64,000 nucleotides of DNA from DYFX01 sp964400625 (GCA_964400625.1 CAYNUS010000002.1:1-64000), one strand, 5' to 3'; shown: positions 42,972-50,903, numbered from the stretch's first letter. Numbers and translations: made by a program. Notes: a model not told the origin generated them from the letters alone.

Positions 42972-43210
42972 AGATCAAGATCGAGCTCACCGGAACCGAC
43001 GGCAAGCAGACCAAGACCGTGGAGATCGCCCCGACCGGGGCTTCGCTCGGCGAGATCTGCAAGGCCGCCGGCATCGAGACCAAGGACAAGGACTTCTCCG
43101 TCAACGGCAAGTCCGCCACGCTCGACACCCACGTCGGCAAGGACGACGTGATGGCCGCCAAGGGGCGCACCGCCCCGGTCGCCGTCTCGGCCCGCCCACA
43201 GGGCTCCTAG
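42968..43210 (+). CDS. Ubiquitin-like beta-grasp protein, candidate
   Basis: An 80-aa protein with a ThiS/ubiquitin-like order of strands: MKIKIELTG, KTVEIAPTG, a helix SLGEICKAAG, FSVNGKSATLDT and a strand near VAVSAR. VNG...DTHVGKDDV resembles the ThiS/MoaD turn. The C-terminus is ARPQGS, so a Gly-Ser end replaces Gly-Gly. Adenylation would need Gly79 exposed, or the end used as is. GAGGAGG precedes the GTG start, which overlaps the E1-like stop. The cassette order E2-E1-Ubl supports the call; the fold is inferred, not shown. Confidence 0.6.
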   Translation: MKIKIELTGTDGKQTKTVEIAPTGASLGEICKAAGIETKDKDFSVNGKSATLDTHVGKDDVMAAKGRTAPVAVSARPQGS

Positions 43211-43248
43211 CCCGGCTCGCCCTTTCTCAGGAAACGCACGAAACGAAA

Positions 43249-43284
43249 TCCCCCGCCGCTCTCCGCGACGGGGGACTTTTCTTT
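43249..43284. terminator. Bidirectional terminator
   Basis: Arms TCCCCCG and CGGGGGA with a T-rich tail, between the Ubl gene and the convergent membrane-protein gene. Confidence 0.78.
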
Positions 43285-43285
43285 C

Positions 43286-43768
43286 TCAGCCGATGACGGC
43301 GATCTTCACGAGGATGAGCGCCGCGACCACCTGGTAGGCCACGCCCCATTTGAACGGGATGTCCTTGCCTTTGCGGTACTTGCCGATCCAGTGGTGATGG
43401 TTCTTGTGGTGGTAGGCCGTGAAGCGGCGGAAGAAGGGGCCGATCTTCGTGACCTCGTAGACGCCGACCAGGAGATCGGGCAGGATGCTGCCGATCAGTC
43501 CCCACTTCATCGCGGCGTGCAGATGCGGCGGCGCGTTCGAGAGGATGAGCAGCGTGACGTACATCGCGATGACGGCGTCGATCGAGACGTAGGCCACGGC
43601 GCGCTTGATCTTGTCGCCGGACTTGTAGCCGTCGAGCATGTGCTCGTCGCCGTGCGGGATCCGGTCGACCAGGAAGTGCGACAAGAAGCCGAGCGAGAAA
43701 GCGGCGGTCGGACTCGGGACGACGGCCCCGACGAGGGCGCCGATCGCGGCGTGGGTGGTGACGAACAT
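43286..43768 (-). CDS. DUF457-like membrane protein (YdjM type)
   Basis: A 160-aa membrane protein with an early HAAIGALVGAVVP helix, LSHFLVDRIPHGDEH (a histidine- and aspartate-rich metal-type loop) and about four transmembrane helices. A histidine string follows late (FTAYHHKNHHHW). It resembles the membrane-bound YdjM/DUF457 group, annotated as metal-dependent hydrolases, but activity is unproven. I start at the ATG at 43768 because TATAGT lies 9 bases upstream of it. A longer in-frame start at 43822 would span that promoter. Confidence 0.65.
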   Translation of the reverse strand: MFVTTHAAIGALVGAVVPSPTAAFSLGFLSHFLVDRIPHGDEHMLDGYKSGDKIKRAVAYVSIDAVIAMYVTLLILSNAPPHLHAAMKWGLIGSILPDLLVGVYEVTKIGPFFRRFTAYHHKNHHHWIGKYRKGKDIPFKWGVAYQVVAALILVKIAVIG

Positions 43769-43777
43769 ACGCCGGAA

Positions 43778-43783
43778 ACTATA
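43778..43783 (-). promoter_or_regulatory. -10 box of DUF457-like gene
   Basis: TATAGT on the minus strand, 9 bases before the ATG at 43768; a leaderless start is likely. Confidence 0.5.
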
Positions 43784-43799
43784 GCACCCGGGAGGAGGA

Positions 43800-43828
43800 T
43801 TGACAAGGATGCCGTTTTCCACTTAGAT
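43800..43828 (+). promoter_or_regulatory. Promoter of VWA lipoprotein gene
   Basis: A perfect TTGACA, a 17-base spacer and TTAGAT. The gene starts at 43880 after an AGGAG site. Confidence 0.65.
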
Positions 43829-43879
43829 GGCTCCAGACCTTTCAACAGCCCGTAAAACCGGGCCGAAACGGAGGAGCTC

Positions 43880-45151
43880 ATGCGTCCTGTCGCGCCGTTC
43901 CTGCTCGGGCTCCTTAGCCTAAGCCTAGCATCCTGCGGGCCCCAGCCGCGCGAGACCGAGTCCGCCTGCGCGGAGGGCCTGACCCTCTGCGGCGAGGAGT
44001 GCGTCGACCTGACGGACGACTCGCAGAACTGCGGCCAGTGCGGCTACGAGTGCCGTGCGCCGGAATCCAACACGTGCTACCAGGGCCAGTGCGCCTGCCT
44101 CGGCCAGAACCACGAGATCGCCGACGAGTGCGATCCCCCGACGGTCTGCGCCGCGGGCATCGGCAAGTGCATCAAGCCGGACTACGGCACGTCCGAGACC
44201 TGCGACGAGATCGACGGCATCCCCTGCGACGACCCGAGCAAGGTCTGCCTCCTCGGCTGGTGCACGACGCCGGACTGTTCCGGACCCGAAACGTGCGACG
44301 GCCTGGACGACGACTGCGACGGACACGTCGACGGCATCGGTCCGACGCCCGGACACCCGACGCCCCTGCACCGTCCGTGCTACGGCGGCGATCCCGCCGA
44401 CATCGGCATCGGCACCTGCAAGGCCGGCGAGCAGACCTGCTACTTCGGCGCATGGACGCCCGAGGGCCAGTGCCCCGGCGAGGTCCTGCCCGCGCCGGAG
44501 GACGGCCTCCTGGCCTGCGACGGCCTCGACAACGACTGCGACGCCTGCGTCGACGGCCATGTCGAGGACGACGGCACGCTCACCTGCGGCATGGTCGAAC
44601 CGAAGACGACCGACGTCATCTTCATGATCGACGTCTCGGGCTCGATGGGCGGCGTCCTCTCGGCCGTCATCACGGCCAGCGGGAACTTCGCGACGACCTA
44701 CGCCGGCGCGACGCACATCCGCTGGGCGATCGAGCGCATCGCCGAGGTCCCGCCGACGTACGTGGACGTCTTCCGTCCGCTCGGCGGATTCATGGCCTTC
44801 CTGTCGGGACTCTCCGCGCTGGCGCTCTACGGCGGCACCGAGCCGACCTACGACGCGGTCTACGTGACGGCGACCGGCGGATACGACGCCGCGCTCCTGA
44901 ACGGTTCGACGCCCGGCGAGGTCCAGGTCTACGTCGTCTTCGGCGACGAGGACGCGCAGACGCTCACCGGACAGTCGGAAGCCACGGTCTGCCAAGCCGT
45001 CGCCGCGCGCGGCGCGATCCTCGTGGTCTTCACGAGCCCGGCCTACTACTCCCAGTGGGACGACTGCGCCATCCTCTACCCGCTCACGAGCGACGCGGGA
45101 CAGATGCGGAACCAGCTCGAGGACCTCTTCGAACTGACCTGCACGTTCTGA
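43880..45151 (+). CDS. Cysteine-rich lipoprotein with MopE-like motifs and VWA domain
   Basis: A 423-aa lipoprotein. The signal peptide ends in the lipobox LASC (Cys19). Residues about 25-240 hold many cysteine pairs, including NCGQCGYECRAP and the metal-binding MopE-like motifs CDGLDDDCDGHVDG and CDGLDNDCDACVDG. A VWA domain starts near 245 with the MIDAS DVSGSMGG (Asp251). It probably sits on the outer face of the cytoplasmic membrane or on the cell surface. The repeats echo those of the giant protein at 13843. GGAGG precedes ATG. Confidence 0.85.
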   Translation: MRPVAPFLLGLLSLSLASCGPQPRETESACAEGLTLCGEECVDLTDDSQNCGQCGYECRAPESNTCYQGQCACLGQNHEIADECDPPTVCAAGIGKCIKPDYGTSETCDEIDGIPCDDPSKVCLLGWCTTPDCSGPETCDGLDDDCDGHVDGIGPTPGHPTPLHRPCYGGDPADIGIGTCKAGEQTCYFGAWTPEGQCPGEVLPAPEDGLLACDGLDNDCDACVDGHVEDDGTLTCGMVEPKTTDVIFMIDVSGSMGGVLSAVITASGNFATTYAGATHIRWAIERIAEVPPTYVDVFRPLGGFMAFLSGLSALALYGGTEPTYDAVYVTATGGYDAALLNGSTPGEVQVYVVFGDEDAQTLTGQSEATVCQAVAARGAILVVFTSPAYYSQWDDCAILYPLTSDAGQMRNQLEDLFELTCTF

Positions 45152-45168
45152 CCTCTCCCGCCTTCGCA

Positions 45169-45191
45169 CCTCCCTGCCACGGGAGGTTTTT
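45169..45191 (+). terminator. Terminator after VWA lipoprotein gene
   Basis: Arms CCTCCC and GGGAGG, then TTTTT. Confidence 0.75.
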
Positions 45192-45198
45192 CGTATAG

Positions 45199-45232
45199 AA
45201 AAATCCCCCACCCGCAGGGTGAAGGGATTTTT
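45199..45232 (-). terminator. Terminator after tRNA-Met
   Basis: On the minus strand AAAAATCCC/GGGATTTTT with an inner ACCC/GGGT stem, just after the CCA end of the tRNA. Confidence 0.7.
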
Positions 45233-45308
45233 GGTAGCGGGAGAGGGGGTCGAACCCTCGACCTTGGGCTTATGAGTCCCACGCTCTAACCAACTGAGCT
45301 ACCCCGCC
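45232..45308 (-). tRNA. tRNA-Met (CAT, elongator)
   Basis: On the minus strand acceptor GGCGGGG/TCCCGCT, D arm GCTC/GAGC, anticodon loop CTCATAA, T arm GAGGG-TTCGACC-CCCTC, CCA encoded. The ends lack the C1-A72 mismatch of initiators. The anticodon stem has one A-G mismatch (31-39). A lysidine-type tRNA-Ile (CAT) is less likely. Confidence 0.85.
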
Positions 45309-45452
45309 ACGGGGTTTTTCGTCCCGATTGCACAGGCGGTACGGTACCAAAAAAGCCGTATCCTGGCAAGGGGCCGCGCTTGACCGGGAGCCCGATACCT
45401 GATAAGAGGAATGGTCCGACGTCGGACATCCACCTCCAGCCCAGGAGCCGCC

Positions 45453-46643
45453 ATGGCCAAGCCTACCAAGAAGCGCACCCCTGCCGCCGGCCGCACCGTC
45501 CGTGCCCCGCGGAAGCGGGCCGCGGCCAAGGCACGCGAATCCCGTCCGCCCGAGAGCCTCGATGAGGCGCCCTCGGAGGACCGCGACCGGCCCTCGGGCC
45601 GGGACGCCTTCAGCCGCTACCTCCGCGACCTCGGGAGCGCCGCTCCCCTGCTCTCGAAGGACGAGGAGCTCGCGCTCGCGCGGCGCCTCTTCGATCGGGC
45701 GGCCTGCCTGATCCGCGAGCGCATCGCCGTCGCGCGGAAGCTCGTCGCCCCGAAGCGGCGGAAGTCGCACCCGGAGATCGCCGCGATGGCCGAGGCCTTC
45801 CTCGACGAGTACGCCCCGCGCGGACTCGAAGGGAAGCGGCTCGAGAACCGCCTGCGCAAGCTGCTCTACGACGGCAACGCCGGCGCGGAGCGCCTCATGG
45901 GGTTCGTCGAGCACGACAAGGAAGGCGCCGCGATCGTGCGGCGCTTCATCGAATCGAACCTGCGCCTCGTGATCAACGTCGCGAAGCGCTACGGCAACGG
46001 CATGCTCTCCATCGAAGAGCTCGTGCAGGAGGGCAACATCGGCCTCATGCACGCCGTGCCGCGCTTCGACGCCAGCCGCGGCTTCCGCTTCTCGACCTAC
46101 GCCACCTGGTGGATCCGCCACGCCATCGGACGCGCGATCGCCGACAAGGGGCGCACCGTGCGCCTGCCGGTCCATCTGATCGAGATGGCGCATCGGATCG
46201 GCAAGCGCCGCGCCGACCTGACGGCCAAGCTCGGCCGCATGCCGAACGACGAGGAGCTGGCCAAGAGCCTCAAGCTCCCGGTCCAGAAGGTCTCGGACAT
46301 GCGCCGTTGGACGATGACGCCCGTCTCGATCGACGAGCCCGTCGGCGATGAACGCGAGGATCCCCTGGTCGACTTCCTCTCGGAGAAGCCGGAAGAGCCG
46401 GAACCGTGGACCACGCTCGTTCCCGACAAGCACCTCGCGATCCTCCGCGACGCGCTCGACGGGCTCCGCGGCATCGAGGGCGACATCCTCCGGATGCGCT
46501 TCGGCCTCGACGAGAACCCGGAGATGACGCTCCGCGAGATCGGCGACACGTACCATCTGAGCCGCGAACGCATCCGCCAGCTGGAGCAGCGCGCCCTCGC
46601 GAAGCTCCGCATGCGCCTGACGCGTTTCGACCTCGCCGCCTGA
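45453..46643 (+). CDS. RNA polymerase sigma factor, RpoD-like
   Basis: A 396-aa sigma-70-family protein. Region 1.2 is DAFSRYLRDLGSAAPLLSKDEELALARR, region 2 is RFIESNLRLVINVAKRYGN...GFRFSTYATWWIRHAIGRAI, region 3 follows and region 4.2 is MTLREIGDTYHLSRERIRQLEQRALAKLR. The basic, Ala/Lys-rich N-terminus takes the place of region 1.1. It is probably the primary sigma or a close group-2 sigma; the -35/-10 boxes in this window are of the sigma-70 kind it would read. AGGAG precedes the ATG at 45453. Confidence 0.93.
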   Translation: MAKPTKKRTPAAGRTVRAPRKRAAAKARESRPPESLDEAPSEDRDRPSGRDAFSRYLRDLGSAAPLLSKDEELALARRLFDRAACLIRERIAVARKLVAPKRRKSHPEIAAMAEAFLDEYAPRGLEGKRLENRLRKLLYDGNAGAERLMGFVEHDKEGAAIVRRFIESNLRLVINVAKRYGNGMLSIEELVQEGNIGLMHAVPRFDASRGFRFSTYATWWIRHAIGRAIADKGRTVRLPVHLIEMAHRIGKRRADLTAKLGRMPNDEELAKSLKLPVQKVSDMRRWTMTPVSIDEPVGDEREDPLVDFLSEKPEEPEPWTTLVPDKHLAILRDALDGLRGIEGDILRMRFGLDENPEMTLREIGDTYHLSRERIRQLEQRALAKLRMRLTRFDLAA

Positions 46644-46738
46644 ACAGGGCGGCTTTTTCTTTCCTTGCGCCCCGATCCAGCCATCTCCCGTGTCGCGCCT
46701 TGACGGCGTCCGCGCCGTGCGGTAGGGTACTCCTGCGA

Positions 46739-46814
46739 CGCGGGATAGAGCAGTTGGCAGCTCGCGAGGCCCATAACCTCGAGGTCGCGGGTTCGAGTCC
46801 CGCTCCCGCAACCA
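46739..46814 (+). tRNA. Initiator tRNA-fMet (CAT)
   Basis: Acceptor CGCGGGA/TCCCGCA with the C1-A72 mismatch of initiators, D arm GAGC/GCTC, anticodon stem CGAGG/CCTCG, loop CCCATAA, T arm GCGGG-TTCGAGT-CCCGC, CCA encoded. Position 33 is C instead of the near-universal U. The usual three G-C pairs of the anticodon stem are broken by an A-U pair (29-41). Confidence 0.9.
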
Positions 46815-46847
46815 AAAGACCCTCACGGAAACGTGAGGGTCTTTTCG
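46814..46847. terminator. Bidirectional terminator after tRNA-fMet
   Basis: Arms AAAAGACCCTCAC and GTGAGGGTCTTTT, with the convergent glycosyltransferase stop next to it. Confidence 0.85.
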
Positions 46848-46855
46848 TTCCGGAA

Positions 46856-48025
46856 TCACTTCTTCGACTTCGCGGCTTCCTCGTAGACCTCCAGCGTCTC
46901 CCCTGCCGTCTTGTCCCAGCGGTATTCGGTGGAGCGTTCGAGGCCGCGGCGGCCGAGTTCGGCCCGCTTGGCGGCGTCCTCGAGCAGGTGCTTCATCGCG
47001 AGCGAAAGTTCGGCTTCGCGGCCGGGGTCGACCAGGAGCGCGGCGCCGCGGCCGGCGATCTCCGGCAGGGCGGTGACGTTCGAGGTGATGACGGGGACGC
47101 CGAGGTTCATGGCCTCGAGGACGGGCAGGCCGAAGCCTTCATGCCAGCTCGGGAAGACGAACATCGTGGCGTGCGCCATGAGCGCGTGCTTCTCCTTCTC
47201 CGGCACGTAGCCGAGGACGCGCACGCGCGGTCCGGAATGGGCGAGCTTGCGGTTGGCCCGCTCGACGGCGACGAAAGCGGCGTCGGACTTCCAGCCGCGG
47301 CCGCCGGCGATCACGAGCTCCGTCGCGCCGACGAGCTTCGGATGGCGTTCCGCGAGCGAGGCGTAGGCGCGCACGAGGCCTTCGACGTTCTTGCGCGGCT
47401 CGACGGTGCCGAGATACAGGATGTACGGCTTGCGGAGCTCCTTCGGGGCCGGCGTCTCCCAGGATTCCGGCGGCGGCGGCTCGACGCCTTCGTGCACGAC
47501 CGCGATCTTCTCCGACGGGACGGCGAAGACGCGCTGGATCTCGCGCTTCGTGAAGTGCGAGACGGCGATCACCTTGCTCGCGTTGCGGACGCTGGCGGGG
47601 ACGACGAAGCGGCGCGAGAAGAACTGGCCGCCCGGGAACCATTCGGGGTGCGCGTAGATGGCGAGGTCGTGGACGGTGATGACGCTGCGCCCGCGGTAGG
47701 CCATCGGCAGGCTGCCCGTCGTGCCGTGATAGACGTCGGCTTCCGCGCGGCCGATGGCGGAGGAGACGTAGCGGTGCGAGTAGGCGTAGGGGAAGAACTT
47801 CTTGAAGCGGGAGAGCGGCAGGACCGCGGCCTCGGCGTTCCGCGCCGATCCGATGACCTCGCCGATCATGCCGCGGGAGGCGCGTTCGTCGAAGAACAGG
47901 ACGTAGCGGTTCTCCTCGTCGATCCGCAGGAGATGGCGGACGAGAAAACGGGCGTAATGGCCGATGCCGGCCATCTCCCCCTTTTCCGGACTGACGATAG
48001 GACGGCAATCGATCGCGATCCTCAT
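46856..48025 (-). CDS. Glycosyltransferase family 4 (GT-B) protein
   Basis: A 389-aa GT4-type glycosyltransferase. The N-terminal Rossmann part begins RIAIDCRPI and shows ADVYHGTTGSLP and TVHDLAIYAHPEWF. The C-terminal donor domain has LYLGTVEPRKN, VRVLGYVPE and the E-x7-E motif EGFGLPVLE. It probably makes a cell-surface polysaccharide with a nucleotide sugar. A -10 box (TAGAAT) lies 9 bases upstream with GGGGGAG between. The acceptor is unknown. Confidence 0.9.
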   Translation of the reverse strand: MRIAIDCRPIVSPEKGEMAGIGHYARFLVRHLLRIDEENRYVLFFDERASRGMIGEVIGSARNAEAAVLPLSRFKKFFPYAYSHRYVSSAIGRAEADVYHGTTGSLPMAYRGRSVITVHDLAIYAHPEWFPGGQFFSRRFVVPASVRNASKVIAVSHFTKREIQRVFAVPSEKIAVVHEGVEPPPPESWETPAPKELRKPYILYLGTVEPRKNVEGLVRAYASLAERHPKLVGATELVIAGGRGWKSDAAFVAVERANRKLAHSGPRVRVLGYVPEKEKHALMAHATMFVFPSWHEGFGLPVLEAMNLGVPVITSNVTALPEIAGRGAALLVDPGREAELSLAMKHLLEDAAKRAELGRRGLERSTEYRWDKTAGETLEVYEEAAKSKK

Positions 48026-48034
48026 ACTCCCCCT

Positions 48035-48040
48035 ATTCTA
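48035..48040 (-). promoter_or_regulatory. -10 box of glycosyltransferase gene
   Basis: TAGAAT on the minus strand, 9 bases before ATG. Confidence 0.45.
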
Positions 48041-48045
48041 GCACG

Positions 48046-48969
48046 TCACCAGGCGAATGTTTTGAAACCCCAGAAGAGCAGCGATTTGGCGTCCTGGAAA
48101 CGGTCCTCGGAGGTGGCGCTGCCGAGCGTCACGGCGATGACGTCCGCGGCGCCGTTCCTGGCGCGGAGGACGAGCGTGTAGCCCGCCTCGTCGGTGTAGC
48201 CGGTCTTGCCGACGACGGCGTACTCGCCTTCGTTCAGGAAGCTCTGCAGGAGGGCGTTGGTGGCGGTGACGCGGCGGTCGGCGCCGGCGTCGGTGCGGAC
48301 GACGAGCTCGGTGCGGACGAGCGCGTCGCGGATCTCCGGACGTTCGAGCGCCGCGTAGGCGAGGCGCGCCACGTCGAGCGAGGTGGAGAGGTTCTGCGGC
48401 AGGTAGCCGGCGGGGTCGGCGAAGGAGGTGTGGAAGAGCCCGAGCGCGCGCGCCTTGGAGTTCATCTTGGCGACGAACTCCTCGCGGCTGATGCCGAGGG
48501 AGCGCGAGAGCGCCAAGGCCGCGTTGTTGGCCGAGCCGACGAGCATCGTCTGGAAGGCGTCTTCGGCGGAGAGCGTGTCGCCGACGCGGAGGTACTGGAT
48601 GCCTTCCATGGCGTTGTCGCCGGCGGCGATCGTCACGCGCTTCCCCCAGTCCGGCTTCATGTCGAGCATGACCATCGCGGACATCAGCTTCGTGATGGAG
48701 GCGATCGGCACGATGCGGTCGTCGCCCTGCGAGAAGAGCACCTCCCCGCTCCGGGTGTCGATGAGCGCCGCGGAGGGCGCCGTGAGCTTCACGCCGAGGC
48801 TGGCGGGGTCGATCTTGCGCGGTCCGGCGGCGCGGGCCTCGACGGGGGCGGGCGCGGCCTCATGGCTCTCGGCGGCGAGCGTGACGCGCGGCGGTCGCAG
48901 AAGATCGGTCCGGCCGGTCACGCCGGAGAGGACGGAGACGATGAGGAGGTGCAGGAGGAACGTCGCCAT
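48046..48969 (-). CDS. dacA: D-alanyl-D-alanine carboxypeptidase (peptidase S11)
   Basis: A 307-aa penicillin-binding DD-carboxypeptidase that trims peptidoglycan stem peptides. An N-terminal hydrophobic helix serves as signal or anchor (1-18), SITK (Ser91-Lys94) carries the nucleophile, SANN is the SxN motif, and VVGKTGYTDEAG the KTG motif. The C-terminal domain of E. coli PBP5 is lacking. The gene follows scpB by one base. Confidence 0.92.
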   Translation of the reverse strand: MATFLLHLLIVSVLSGVTGRTDLLRPPRVTLAAESHEAAPAPVEARAAGPRKIDPASLGVKLTAPSAALIDTRSGEVLFSQGDDRIVPIASITKLMSAMVMLDMKPDWGKRVTIAAGDNAMEGIQYLRVGDTLSAEDAFQTMLVGSANNAALALSRSLGISREEFVAKMNSKARALGLFHTSFADPAGYLPQNLSTSLDVARLAYAALERPEIRDALVRTELVVRTDAGADRRVTATNALLQSFLNEGEYAVVGKTGYTDEAGYTLVLRARNGAADVIAVTLGSATSEDRFQDAKSLLFWGFKTFAW

Positions 48970-48970
48970 A

Positions 48971-49579
48971 TCAGGCGGCGTCGGCAGGCGCTTCTTCGGC
49001 CGGGGCTTCGGCGGCGGGCGCGGCCTTGGCCGCGTTCGCCTCGAGGAGCTTCTGGAGGTTCTCGTCGCTCCGCAAGTTCTCGTAGTCGGGAAGCTCCGAC
49101 ATCTGTCGGATGCCGAGGTAGCGCAGGAAATCGAAGGTGACGCGGTAGGTGGCGGGCGCGCTCGGATCGTCGGTCTTGCCGCCCTCGGTCTCGACGAGGC
49201 CGCGGATCATCAAGTTGCGCAGGATGAGGCTGCAGTTCACGCCGCGGATCTGCTCGAGCTCCGCCTTGGTGAGCGGGCCGCGGTAGCCGACGATCGTGAG
49301 CGTCTCGAGCGCGGGACGCGTGAGCTCGCCGAAGGACTCGTCCTTCAGGAACGTCTTCACCATCTCGGCGTGGTCGGGCGACGTGGCCAGCTGGATCTCG
49401 TCGCCGTTCCGGAGGAGCATCACGCCGGAGCCCTCGCGGGCGTCGTACTCCGCGGCGAGCGCGTCGAGCGCCGCCTTGATCTCGTCCTTGGAATGCCCGG
49501 TCGCCTCGGCGAGCCGCTTCGCGGAAAGCGGGCGGCTGGAGACGAAGAGCAGGCTTTCGATTTCGGATTTCACGCTCAT
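48971..49579 (-). CDS. scpB: Segregation and condensation protein B
   Basis: A 202-aa ScpB, the winged-helix partner of the SMC-ScpA complex. It has two winged-helix domains (from VKSEIESLLFVSSRPLS to the LKDESFGELTRPALETLTIVGYRGPLTKAEL region, with the conserved RGV-type turn IRGVNCSLILRNL), then an Ala/Glu-rich tail. It starts in the stop codon of scpA (ATGA), so both are an operon. Confidence 0.95.
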   Translation of the reverse strand: MSVKSEIESLLFVSSRPLSAKRLAEATGHSKDEIKAALDALAAEYDAREGSGVMLLRNGDEIQLATSPDHAEMVKTFLKDESFGELTRPALETLTIVGYRGPLTKAELEQIRGVNCSLILRNLMIRGLVETEGGKTDDPSAPATYRVTFDFLRYLGIRQMSELPDYENLRSDENLQKLLEANAAKAAPAAEAPAEEAPADAA

Positions 49580-50268
49580 ACCTTTTCGAGATGGATTTCG
49601 CTGAAGTGCTCGCCCTGCTTCACCGTGACGTGCCGCTGCTTGACCATCTCGAGGAGCGCCAGGAAGGAGACGATGATCTCGGCGCGGGAGGCGGCGTCGC
49701 GGAGGACGTGATGGAAGCTGACCTTGGAATGCTTCTTGATGAGGTCGTGGATGTTCTGGATCTTCTCATGGATCGAGACCGTCTTCTCGATGACGCCTTC
49801 AGGGGTCTTCACCACGGGGATGAGGCGCTTCAGCACGTCGCGGAAGAGCTCGGCCATCTTCTCGCCCGTGAAGTCCTTGGGCGGGGCGAAGCCGAGCGCG
49901 GAGACCGGCGGCTTCTCGCGGACGTAGACGTGGCGCTTGGCCGCGAGCATCCCCTGCACCTTCTTGGCCGCCTCGACGTACTCCTTGTACATGCGGAGGC
50001 GCCGTTCGAGGTCGCCCTCTTCCTCTTCCTGGTCCCACTGCAGGAGCGGGAGCAGCATCTTCGACTTGAGGTAGAGCAGTCTCGCGGCGACGACCAGGAA
50101 GTCGGCGAGCTCTTCGGCGGGGATCTCGGGCAGCTTCTTGAGATGCTCGATGTACTGGTCGGTGACCTTCACGAGCGCCACCTGCGTGATATCAAGCTCC
50201 TCCCGCTCGATCAGCTTGAGCAGGAGGTCGAGAGGACCTTCGAATTTCTCGATCTTGATCTCGTACAT
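49576..50268 (-). CDS. scpA: Segregation and condensation protein A
   Basis: A 230-aa ScpA kleisin. The N-terminal helix KIEKFEGPLDLLLKLIEREELDI with VTDQYIEHLKKL and FLVVAARLLYLKSKMLLP is diagnostic. The C-terminal winged helix follows (SFLALLEMVKQRHVTVKQ). It bridges the SMC head and neck. No smc gene is in the window. It starts 14 bases after the YbaK-type gene. Confidence 0.96.
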   Translation of the reverse strand: MYEIKIEKFEGPLDLLLKLIEREELDITQVALVKVTDQYIEHLKKLPEIPAEELADFLVVAARLLYLKSKMLLPLLQWDQEEEEGDLERRLRMYKEYVEAAKKVQGMLAAKRHVYVREKPPVSALGFAPPKDFTGEKMAELFRDVLKRLIPVVKTPEGVIEKTVSIHEKIQNIHDLIKKHSKVSFHHVLRDAASRAEIIVSFLALLEMVKQRHVTVKQGEHFSEIHLEKV

Positions 50269-50282
50269 CTTCCGGAGCGGTC

Positions 50283-50873
50283 CTAGGCCTTCTTTTTCTT
50301 CGCGGCCTTCTTGAGGACCTTCTTGGCCTTCTTCACCGTCTTCTTGGCGGATGTCTTGGCCTTCTTCAGGACCTTCTGGAGCTTGATCTTGGCCTTGTCG
50401 CCGAACTGTCCGAGCGTCATGTTCTCGATGTCGCGGAGGTCCTTGACCTTCACGCGCAGGGCCTCGGTGTGCGCGCCGGCCGAGACGAGCGCCTTCTGCG
50501 TCTTGAGGAGCGCCTTGTCCATCAGCACCTCGAGCTTGTGGTAGCCGCCGAACGGCGTGATGGCGCCGGGTTCGACCCCGAGCTTCTTCAGGTTCTTCTC
50601 GAGCGCCATCTCGACCTTCTTGGCCTTGAGCTGCTTCTTGATCTTCTGGAAATTGGCGCGATACGAAGCCGGGATCACCAGGATGTAGTGCTTCCCTTTC
50701 TTGTCCACCTTCGGCAGTTCGACCTTCACGAGGAGGGTCTTGGCGATGCCGTCGAGCTTCTCGCCCAGCGTCTGCGCCAGGTCGTACGCGGTGTAGACCT
50801 TCTTATGCGGAACGACCTCATACTTGATCTCGGCCTTGTCGAGATATTTGAGCAGGGGCTTGGCGACGGCCAT
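50283..50873 (-). CDS. YbaK/prolyl-tRNA-editing-domain protein with H1-like tail
   Basis: A 196-aa protein with a YbaK/EbsC-type aminoacyl-tRNA deacylase core (residues about 1-150: ALGEKLDGIAKTLLVKVE-like strand, ITPFGGYHKLEVLMDKALL). These domains remove wrongly attached amino acids from tRNA. The C-terminal 45 residues are almost all Lys/Ala (KKAKTSAKKTVKKAKKVLKK), like a histone-H1 tail, which could bind nucleic acid. The core lacks no obvious part; the substrate is unknown. Confidence 0.8.
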   Translation of the reverse strand: MAVAKPLLKYLDKAEIKYEVVPHKKVYTAYDLAQTLGEKLDGIAKTLLVKVELPKVDKKGKHYILVIPASYRANFQKIKKQLKAKKVEMALEKNLKKLGVEPGAITPFGGYHKLEVLMDKALLKTQKALVSAGAHTEALRVKVKDLRDIENMTLGQFGDKAKIKLQKVLKKAKTSAKKTVKKAKKVLKKAAKKKKA

Positions 50874-50903
50874 AGGTGGTTGTTCGGTGTTTACTCCCGT
50901 ATC

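Noticed and set aside
40862..43210. Assignment of the E1/E2/Ubl cassette to PRTRC, Bil/CBASS or another named system
   Set aside because: Marker partners (a JAB peptidase, cyclase or other PRTRC proteins) are not adjacent, and sequence identity cannot be tested here.
45232..45308. Reading the CAT tRNA as tRNA-Ile2 (lysidine type)
   Set aside because: The acceptor end and overall sequence resemble elongator tRNA-Met; not certain, but Met is more likely.
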